Assembly: GCA_046728935.1 (NCBI GenBank)
Contig: JBKPFS010000119.1
Coordinates: 1-8,277 of the forward strand
Direction of reading: 5' to 3'
Length of the DNA: 8,277 bases
Source: DATAFO01 sp046728935
GTDB lineage: Bacteria > Actinomycetota > Thermoleophilia > Solirubrobacterales > 70-9
Shown here: positions 1 through 4,922 of the stretch, piece by piece
Layout of the letters: each line of letters starts with the position of its first letter
Numbering within the stretch: the stretch's first letter is position 1
The notes under the pieces: generated by a model
What the model saw: only the letters and a program-made list of their open reading frames with translations
The model's database searches: none
Told to the model about the DNA's origin: nothing
Translations under genes and position numbers: made by a program

Positions 1-569
1 GCGACGACGACCGACGCCCACCACAGCGCGCGCCGGCGTGTGTAGAGGCCCACGACGACCGGGAGCAGGCCCCAGAGCGCCACCGCGGCCATGACGTGGC
101 CGCTCGGGAACGAGAACCCGGTTCCGTTGACCATGCGGCTCAGGTCGGGACGGGGTCGCTCGACGACCTCCTTGAGCACGAACTCGAGGAGAGGACGGGC
201 GACGCTCGCCGTCACGACCGCCAGTGCGACCGCCCGGCAGCGCGGCCACGCGAGCGCGAACAGCAGAGGAGCGAGGACCAAGACGGCAGAAGTCGCCGCC
301 AGGCCCGACACGGCGAGAAAGAACGAGTCGAGGAAGGCCGTCCTGCTCGACTCGACCGCGCGTTGGATCGGTTCGTCCCAGACGAGGAGCAGCGAACCCG
401 ACGCCGAGGCCGCGGCAACGGCCAGGAAGGCGAACAGCGCGCCGATCGCGGCGAGCAGCGGACGCCGGTTGCGGTAGAAGCTCGAGGGCGTGGCGGGAGG
501 GCTGCCATGCAGGCTCGGCTTGGCGCGCACCGGCGCGGACGCGAGCAGTGCCGTCGCCTCAGTGGACAT
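1..569 (-). CDS. PAP2-superfamily membrane phosphatase, N-terminal part (runs off left edge)
   Basis: Reading leftward from the ATG at 569-567, an open frame of 189 codons reaches the window edge without a stop. Two of the three PAP2 signature motifs are visible: KX6RP at residues 133-141 (KEVVERPRP) and PSGH at 155-158. The third (SRxxxxxHxxxD) would lie beyond the edge. Hydrophobic stretches at about 37-64, 92-127 and 158-176 fit a multi-pass membrane protein, after a cytoplasmic tail of about 35 residues. Family members remove phosphate from lipid phosphates such as phosphatidic acid or undecaprenyl pyrophosphate at the membrane; the exact substrate cannot be told here. The start is the first ATG in a frame with good family-like sequence, but only a weak GTGGG precedes it, so it may be off by a few codons. 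It is on the same strand as the epoxide hydrolase, 141 bp away, and shows no functional link to it. Confidence 0.88.
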   Translation of the reverse strand, partial: MSTEATALLASAPVRAKPSLHGSPPATPSSFYRNRRPLLAAIGALFAFLAVAAASASGSLLLVWDEPIQRAVESSRTAFLDSFFLAVSGLAATSAVLVLAPLLFALAWPRCRAVALAVVTASVARPLLEFVLKEVVERPRPDLSRMVNGTGFSFPSGHVMAAVALWGLLPVVVGLYTRRRALWWASVVV

Positions 570-633
570 CCCACATTCTCGCGCGCGGAAGGGCGTTCAA
601 CACGTCCAGCTCACGCAGCGCCCAAGCATGGCG

Positions 634-651
634 CATCGACGCTCCTCGATG
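634..651. repeat. Small inverted repeat between the epoxide hydrolase and PAP2 genes
   Basis: CATCGA (634-639) and TCGATG (646-651) are perfect inverted arms around a 6-nt loop, in the 141-bp gap between the epoxide hydrolase stop and the PAP2 start. The stem is only 6 bp and no T-run follows on either strand, so a rho-independent terminator is not supported. It could be an operator for the PAP2 gene or chance. Confidence 0.25.
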
Positions 652-710
652 AACCGATCGTGCCGGCGACGCATACTTCGGTCGTGACCAGGCGCTCGAC
701 GGTGTTCGTC

Positions 711-1890
711 TCAGTCGTAGCTTCCGCCTCGTCCTAATCCCTTCAAGGTGCGGGCGAACGCTCGCAGGTCGCCCACAAACAGATCGGGCTGCTCCATGGC
801 GGCGAAGTGGCCGCCCCGCTCGAACTCGGTCCAGTGCACGATCGTCGGGAAGGCTGGGTCGGCGAAGCGCCGAATGGGCACGAAAATGTCGTGCGGGAAC
901 ACCGCCACCCCAAGCGGCACGGTGAGCGGTGGCGGCGGGCTGGGCGGCACTGCGGCGGTCGGGAGCAGCTCGGCGGTCTCCACATACAGCTGCGCCGAGG
1001 ATCCGGGCGGTCAGCCAGTAGAGCATGACGTTGGTGAGCAGCTGGTCGCGGTCGACCGCGTCCTCGGGAACCTTGGCCGAGTCGGTCCATTCGCGGAACT
1101 TTTCGACGACCCAGGCGAGCTGGCCGACCGGGGAGTCGGTCAAGGCGTAGGCCAGCGTCTGTGGCCGGGTCGACTGCAGCTTCATGTAGCCGGACAGGTC
1201 AGCGACGAACCGGGACATCCGCCCCAGGCGAGCCTGCTCCGACTCGCTCAGGCCCGCCAGCTGGGACGGGTCGTCGGGGGGAGGGGTGATGAGAAAGTTC
1301 ACGTGGACCCCGGCGACGCGCTCGGGATGCAGCCCGGCGAGCGTGAGGGAGATCAAGGCGCCGACATCCCCGCCCTGGGCGGCGTAGTGGTCGTAGCCCA
1401 GGCGGCGCATCAGCTCCGCCCAGGCGTTGGCGATCCGGGGAAAGTTCCAGCCGGGCTGCCCGGTGGGGCCGGAGAACCCGTATCCGGGGATGGTCGGGAT
1501 GACCAGGTGGAACGCGTCGGCCGGGTCGCCGCCGTGCGCACCAGGGTCAGTCAGCGGCCCGATGACGTCCAGAAACTCTGCCACTGACCCGGGCCAGCCG
1601 TGGGTGAGCAGCAGCGGCAGCGCCTGCGATTCGGGCGAACGCACGTGCAGTAGGTGCACATTCGCGCCGTCGATCACGGTGGTGAACTGGGGGAACTGGT
1701 TCAACCGCGCCTCTGCCGCGCGCCAGTCATAGCTCGTCCGCCAGTACTCGGCCAGCTCCTTGAGGTATCGCAGCGGCACGCCCCGGCTCCAGCCGACACC
1801 CGGCAGCTCATCAGGCCACCGAGTGTCGGCGAGCCGACGGTGCAGGTCGTCAAGATCGGCCTGCGGGATTTCAATTCGGAACGGATCCAT
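711..1890 (-). pseudogene. EHN-type epoxide hydrolase, broken by one frameshift near 1002-1008
   Basis: Family members open epoxides to diols with an alpha/beta-hydrolase fold; the N-terminal EHN lid is residues 1 to about 110. Visible features are the HGWPG oxyanion-hole motif (97-101), the nucleophile motif GGDVGA with Asp175, and NVMLYWLTAR (287-296). After codon 296 (1005-1003) the homology leaves this frame. It resumes in the next frame at 1001 as SSAQLYVETAELL and runs to a TGA at 711-713. That second part holds HDIFVPIRRFADP and RGGHFAAME, the catalytic His region. Joined length is about 393 residues, normal for the family. From memory, homologs read LTGTAGSSARLYYE at the break, so about 5 nt seem to be missing. 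If the sequence is right, the translated product loses its catalytic His, gains about 147 junk residues and ends at 559, making the gene inactive. The start has GAGGAG (1897-1902) 6 nt upstream. It is the last gene of the minus-strand enzyme run. Confidence 0.85.
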
Positions 1891-2012
1891 TCTTTGCTCC
1901 TCTACCCGTCACGTGCAGCTTCCGCCATAGGCGTCGAATCAGTCACAACCTCCGGCAGCCGAACACGCGGTAGACCCGATCAACCCTCGGCGGGTGTCTT
2001 CGTGAGTCCTGC
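1891..2012 (-). other. Gap between HSL hydrolase and epoxide hydrolase genes
   Basis: This 122-bp spacer carries the epoxide hydrolase Shine-Dalgarno (GAGGAG, 1897-1902). I saw no strong hairpin with a T-run and no well-spaced -35/-10 pair. Read-through from the upstream hydrolase or a weak own promoter are both possible. Confidence 0.4.
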
Positions 2013-2921
2013 TCAGAGGCCGAGTTTGGGGCGAACCCAGTGCGCGAACCGGCCGATGGCGTCGTCCGCTTCGGGCGCGCGTCCAGCGGCCATCTGGAAG
2101 GTGTGCTGCTGTTCTGGGAAGACATCGAGTTCGACCTCGATATCTGCCTTACGGGCGTACTCCTCGAGCCGTCTACTCTCACCGAGCAGCGTTTCGTCCC
2201 CGCCCACCTGGATGTACATCGGTGGAAGGCCGGCGAGATCGGCATAGAGGGGGCTCGCAAGGGGGTCCTTGGCGTCGGCACCGCCCAAGAACATGGCAGC
2301 CAGGCCCTGTACCCCCTCTTTGAAGAAGAAGGCCTCGCTCCCACGGTTTGTTTCGAAAGTGTCGCTGCTGACGGCCATGTCCACCCACGGCGACATCAGC
2401 ATCAACGCCGCCGCGGTCGGCAGACCGAGCTGCCGGGCACGCAACATCGTCGTGATCGAAAGCCCCCCGCCAGAGGAATCGCCGGCCAATGCGATCCGCT
2501 TGGCATCGATGCCCTCGTCCAACAGCCAACGGTAAGCGGTGGTGGTGTCTTCGAGGGGCGCAGGATGAGAGTGCTCCGGAGAGCCCCGATAGTCGGTGAG
2601 CAGCGCCCGGACGCCGACGGCCTTGGCGAGGTGCGCGAAGAGCTTCCGGTGCGTATAGACGGAACCGCTCACGAAGCCACCCCCGTGGATGCCGAGGATC
2701 ACGCGGTCCTCGGCGCTTCCATGGGGGACTGCCCACAGAGCGGGGAGCCCTGCTACTTCGATTTCGAGGTAATCAACGCTGCCGGGCTCGGTCGTCAGTC
2801 CGCCCCATTGCTGCTCGACCCTGTCCCGCACCTCTCCAAGAGACTGATCTGGGTTTCTCGTTGCAGCTTCCGTCCAGCTGGCCCAAAGATCCCTCACCGC
2901 GAGTGACTGCTTGCTTGCCAT
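2013..2921 (-). CDS. HSL-family alpha/beta hydrolase (esterase/lactone hydrolase-like), 302 aa
   Basis: A complete gene of the hormone-sensitive-lipase family (alpha/beta-hydrolase fold 3), which hydrolyses short-chain esters or lactones in the cytoplasm. The HGGG oxyanion motif is at residues 79-82. The nucleophile Ser149 lies in GDSSGG (147-152). The acid is Asp242 in GGDETLL and the base His273 in QQHTFQ, so the triad is complete. The N-terminal 70 residues form the usual cap. The length is typical. The frame is open back to 3125, but the extra 68 residues are Arg-rich and unlike a protein. ATG 2921 has AAAGGA (2931-2936) 9 nt upstream and is the right start. Relatives include mycobacterial Lip esterases and monoterpene epsilon-lactone hydrolase (MlhB); the sequence alone does not separate them. 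The gene lies between the dehydrogenase and the epoxide hydrolase on the same strand, probably in one transcript. A small ORF overlaps its first 28 nt. Confidence 0.93.
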   Translation of the reverse strand: MASKQSLAVRDLWASWTEAATRNPDQSLGEVRDRVEQQWGGLTTEPGSVDYLEIEVAGLPALWAVPHGSAEDRVILGIHGGGFVSGSVYTHRKLFAHLAKAVGVRALLTDYRGSPEHSHPAPLEDTTTAYRWLLDEGIDAKRIALAGDSSGGGLSITTMLRARQLGLPTAAALMLMSPWVDMAVSSDTFETNRGSEAFFFKEGVQGLAAMFLGGADAKDPLASPLYADLAGLPPMYIQVGGDETLLGESRRLEEYARKADIEVELDVFPEQQHTFQMAAGRAPEADDAIGRFAHWVRPKLGL

Positions 2922-3103
2922 CGTTGTTTGTCCTTTCGAGTGGGGACTGACGGGCCTTCGATTGCCGGGCAGAACGGATCGTCGCCGCGGAACTCCTCGT
3001 CGAGGAGCACCTCGAACGCTTCGGCGCCACCGGCCGTCTCGGCCGCGACGGTCCGGGACACAACATCGCCGAAAGACCGATGACTGGACGTCGTGTCTGT
3101 CAT
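2894..3103 (-). CDS. Possible small ORF or gene relic, 69 aa, NTF2-like N-terminus
   Basis: An ATG at 3103-3101 lies 25 nt past the dehydrogenase stop and opens a 69-codon frame that ends with TGA at 2894-2896, overlapping the hydrolase start by 28 nt. Residues 1-42 look like real protein: acidic, Ala-rich, with VVSRTVAAETAGG and a LLDEEFRGDDP stretch. From memory, these resemble the first helix of small NTF2/SnoaL-like proteins (helix, then a [AD]DDF-type turn). The rest of such a domain (about 90 residues) is missing. Residues 40-50 (GDDPFCPAIEG) are repeated upstream of the barrel gene near 4233-4265. No good Shine-Dalgarno precedes the ATG, so it may be a decayed remnant, a leader peptide coupled to the hydrolase, or nothing. 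Only composition and the repeat support it. Confidence 0.35.
   Translation of the reverse strand: MTDTTSSHRSFGDVVSRTVAAETAGGAEAFEVLLDEEFRGDDPFCPAIEGPSVPTRKDKQRWQASSHSR
2931..2936 (-). promoter_or_regulatory. Shine-Dalgarno of the HSL hydrolase
   Basis: TCCTTT on the plus strand reads AAAGGA on the coding strand, 9 nt from ATG 2921. It decides this start over the frame's longer upstream extension to 3125. Confidence 0.7.
2955..2987 (-). repeat. 33-bp direct repeat, copy A (upstream of HSL hydrolase)
   Basis: It matches copy B at 4233-4265 at 30 of 33 positions. The three differences are at repeat positions 12, 18 and 24, the same codon phase, and fall on third codon positions of the minus frame reading GDDP[F/L]CPAIEG. 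A further shared 9-mer, CGGAACTCC, follows directly here (2988-2996) but only after 4 extra bases in copy B (4270-4278). It ends 34 nt upstream of the hydrolase ATG and lies inside the small ORF 2894-3103. Confidence 0.75.
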
Positions 3104-3128
3104 TGCAGACTGCCAGTGGCGGCATGGC

Positions 3129-3894
3129 TCAACTGGCGAGCGGTCCGAGCCACTGCCCGCCGCTGACCTCGATGCTTGCTCCCGTGATCCAGCGCGCGGC
3201 ATCTGAAGCCAGGAAGGTCACGACGTCGGCGACATCCGGCGGGAGCCCGACGCGGCCCATCGCGATCGTCGAGATCACTGCCGGCCTGATCCGAGGTGCG
3301 GCGTCCAACCAGGCTCCCATGTCGGTGTCCAACGACACCCGGTGTGACGGTGTTGACGGTGATCTCGTGCGGAACAAGGGCGTTCGCGAGGGTGCGGCCG
3401 AAGACCTCGATGGCTGCCTTGTTCATGGCGTAGTGCGTGAACGGGCTGGCAATCCGTGTCACGGCCGACGACAAATTGATAATGCGTCCGCCGTTGCGCA
3501 TGCGTGCAACCGCTCGCTGCGTGATGAAGAACGGTGCCCGGACGTTGACCGCGCAACTGTGGTCGAAGGCTGCCGGGGTGACCTGATCGAACGGCGTGGG
3601 ATCGAGTACTCCGGCGTTGTTGACGAGCACGTCGAGCGCCTTTCCGTCCAAGGCGGCGTCAAGGTCATCGAAGAGTCGGTCGATCGCATCGTCGACGCCG
3701 AGATCAGCGTTGAGCAGGAACGCCTCCCCCCCGGCCGCATCGATCGCCGCCAGGGTCTCGTTCGCGGCGTCGTCATTGGTCCCGTAGTGCACGCCGACGA
3801 GCGCACCTTCGGCGGCGAGCCGCCCGGCCACAGCGCGGCCAATCCCGCGCGAGGCCCCGGTGACCAGCGCTGTCTTGGTTGTCAACTCCATCAT
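3129..3894 (-). pseudogene. Short-chain dehydrogenase/reductase, broken by one frameshift near 3329-3333
   Basis: A classical SDR, an NAD(P)-dependent alcohol dehydrogenase or ketoreductase with a Rossmann fold. Residues 12-19 are the TGASRGIG cofactor loop and NNAG is at 92-95. The catalytic residues are Ser142 (LSS), Tyr155 and Lys159 (YAMNK). His36-Tyr37 and the Asn after strand 2 give no clear NADP/NAD verdict. After NTVTPGVV (codon 188, 3333-3331) homology moves to another frame: DTDMGAWLD begins at 3329 and runs to a TGA at 3129-3131. That part includes GRVGLPPDVADVVTFLASDAARWITG and EVSGGQW, the normal SDR C-terminus. One extra base in the GTTGGAC stretch explains it; without it the product is about 254 residues, normal for the family. 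As written, translation continues out of frame to 3100. The start is the ATG pair at 3894/3891 with GAGGGA at 3900-3905; the second ATG has the better spacing. The barrel gene lies 23 nt upstream, so they are very likely cotranscribed. Confidence 0.87.
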
Positions 3895-3917
3895 GTGAGT
3901 CCCTCGGATCGTCTCTG

Positions 3918-4214
3918 TCAGCGATAGCCGCCGACGATGGTCGCTCCGGTCGCCACCGGGAGGACCTCACATCGATCAGCGACGTTCGCCACGAAAGCTT
4001 GAAAGGCCTGCATGTCCTGTGGCGAGTCGGGGTTCCCGACGTCGTGCTCGATCAGAACGTGGATGAATGTCACCCCGTCCTCAAGTCGAAAAACCCGGTA
4101 CGTGAATCCCTCCGGCTGGCGTTTCTCCAGTTCGGCGAAGATCGCCTCGATCAACTTTTGATTCTCGTCGGCCCGCTCGGGCTTAGCCTGATAGCGCACC
4201 ACCGTCGTGTTCAT
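3918..4214 (-). CDS. Small dimeric alpha/beta-barrel (ABM-like) protein, 98 aa
   Basis: A complete 98-residue protein with a single ferredoxin-like repeat. It has an opening beta strand (TTVVRYQAKPERADENQ), a helix about 18-32 (LIEAIFAELE), strands about 37-54 (FTYRVFRLEDGVTFIHVLI) and a final helix about 66-82 (MQAFQAFVANVADRC). This is the layout of the dimeric alpha/beta-barrel group, which includes antibiotic-biosynthesis-monooxygenase-like and stress-response barrel proteins. Members act as homodimers as cofactor-free oxygenases, or have no known reaction, so the activity here is open. ATG 4214 is chosen because the family strand starts there. The only good Shine-Dalgarno, AAGGAG (4231-4236), is 16 nt away, and an in-frame GTG at 4226 lies 4 nt from it, so GTG may be the true start. 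The ATG overlaps the TGA of an upstream small frame (ATGA). The dehydrogenase starts 23 nt downstream. Confidence 0.75.
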   Translation of the reverse strand: MNTTVVRYQAKPERADENQKLIEAIFAELEKRQPEGFTYRVFRLEDGVTFIHVLIEHDVGNPDSPQDMQAFQAFVANVADRCEVLPVATGATIVGGYR

Positions 4215-4232
4215 CGTCTGGCCCACTTCGCT

Positions 4233-4265
4233 CCTTCGATTGCAGGGCACAACGGGTCGTCGCCG
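4233..4265 (-). repeat. 33-bp direct repeat, copy B (upstream of the barrel gene), in a small frame ending ATGA
   Basis: Partner of copy A at 2955-2987, same orientation, with starts 1,278 bp apart; the pair brackets the dehydrogenase and most of the barrel gene. On the minus strand the shared frame reads GDDPLCPAIEG, then AKWARR and a TGA at 4211-4213 that overlaps the barrel gene's ATG by 4 nt. This frame is open upstream to an ATG at 4429, but that part has Thr/Arg runs from CGTCGT-rich DNA and overlaps the end of the SnoaL-like gene, so no start is assigned. The repeat also supplies the AAGG of the barrel gene's candidate Shine-Dalgarno. Confidence 0.75.
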
Positions 4266-4327
4266 CTTTCGGAACTCCACTGGCCAGACTCAAGCCTGAC
4301 AACGAAACCATCCCGGAGCGGCAACCT

Positions 4328-4349
4328 TCTCGTCGTCGTTCTCGTCGTC
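4328..4349. repeat. Short tandem repeat between SnoaL-like and barrel genes
   Basis: TCTCGTCGTC occurs at 4328-4337 and again at 4340-4349, a period of 12, in the 160-bp gap 4215-4374. It is a low-complexity patch with no evident role. Confidence 0.4.
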
Positions 4350-4374
4350 CGAGTCGTTCCTTCCAGGTGTGTGG

Positions 4375-4785
4375 TCAGGGTGAGAGTCCGAGCTGGGTCA
4401 AGCTGCCGAGGACGTCCGTGGCACCCCAACGCTCGACCATGAGCCCCTCCTCCATTCGGCCTACTTGGACTTGGCGGACCTCGAATCGTCTGCCCGTCGG
4501 GGCGCGCCCGAAGAACTCGCCCTTGTGGGTCCCGGACACACGGAGGGCCAACGCTATGTAGCCGTCGTCAACGACCATGGCCTCGGGCGCGAGCTCGAGG
4601 TCGGGGAACGATTCGACGAGTCCGCGCCAGTACTGCTTGATGCCCTCGAGCCCCGCGGCCTGGCCGTCAGCCGCGTCGTGGTCGACAATGTGTTCGGCGA
4701 AGAACTCACCGAAGCGGTCGAAGTCGTGTGACGGGAAGATCTCGGCACCGAGCGCGACGGCCTTCAGGTTCTGTTCCTTAGACAT
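4375..4785 (-). CDS. SnoaL-like (NTF2-fold) ester cyclase family protein, 136 aa
   Basis: A complete 136-residue protein of the SnoaL-like polyketide/ester cyclase family. It has a single alpha+beta cone domain, cytoplasmic and often dimeric. Typical segments are the first helices with FFAEHIVDHDAADGQ (28-42), the LEGIKQYWRGLVESFPDLEL stretch (46-65), GTHKGEFFGRAPTGRRFE (85-102) and the closing ERWGATDVLGSLTQLG (118-133). His36 and Asp122 are placed like the polar pocket residues of family members, but a cyclase reaction is not proven. Many relatives in actinobacteria have unknown substrates. ATG 4785 is chosen because GGAGGAAA (4791-4798) lies just upstream and the family sequence begins there. 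The frame is open upstream with an ATG at 4872, but that part looks non-coding. It is the first gene of the minus-strand enzyme run, divergent from the regulator across 137 bp. Confidence 0.88.
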   Translation of the reverse strand: MSKEQNLKAVALGAEIFPSHDFDRFGEFFAEHIVDHDAADGQAAGLEGIKQYWRGLVESFPDLELAPEAMVVDDGYIALALRVSGTHKGEFFGRAPTGRRFEVRQVQVGRMEEGLMVERWGATDVLGSLTQLGLSP

Positions 4786-4922
4786 GAGGCTTTCCTCCGA
4801 GAGAGCGTTCGGCCGCTTCGACCCCCTTGGCTTCCGACGCTGCGCCGGACCCCCGGACATAACATCTGCCATGTGGCCGATCCTGAGGACGTGGGCTGGC
4901 CAGACTTGATCGGCGACGCTCC
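4786..4922. promoter_or_regulatory. Divergent promoter region between the enzyme run and the regulator
   Basis: Both transcripts must start in or near these 137 bp. A perfect 7-bp inverted repeat, GCCGATC (4876-4882) and GATCGGC (4908-4914), has a 25-nt spacer and its right arm ends 8 nt before the regulator's GTG. A TGGCCA palindrome (4897-4902) lies between the arms. No well-spaced -35/-10 pair stands out for either direction. The inverted repeat is a candidate operator, perhaps for the LuxR regulator itself; that is inference. Confidence 0.45.
4791..4798 (-). promoter_or_regulatory. Shine-Dalgarno of the SnoaL-like gene
   Basis: TTTCCTCC on the plus strand reads GGAGGAAA on the coding strand, with its GGAGG core 8 nt from ATG 4785. 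It is the strongest ribosome binding site in the window and fixes this start over the in-frame ATG at 4872. Confidence 0.8.

Noticed and set aside
559..710. Long frame continuing from the epoxide hydrolase down to 559, overlapping the PAP2 start
   Set aside because: It is the out-of-frame continuation after the frameshift, Arg/Ala-rich, while the true C-terminus is in another frame and stops at 711.
748..1587. 279-codon plus-strand frame opposite the epoxide hydrolase
   Set aside because: Gly/Val/Arg-rich antisense shadow; the minus strand holds all the recognisable family motifs.
2040..2906. 288-codon plus-strand frame opposite the HSL hydrolase
   Set aside because: Antisense shadow caused by codon bias in a complete gene with an intact catalytic triad on the other strand.
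2911..3927. 338-codon plus-strand frame opposite the dehydrogenase
   Set aside because: No recognisable domain; the SDR motifs on the minus strand account for the region.
4321..4362. CGTCGT-rich patch as a CRISPR-like or iteron array
   Set aside because: Only two imperfect units with a 12-bp period and no spacers; ordinary low-complexity high-GC DNA.
3056..4866. Shared 12-mer GGACAYAACATC at 3056-3067 and 4855-4866, upstream of two starts
   Set aside because: 11 of 12 identical but no flanking similarity and different distances to the starts; chance is likely.
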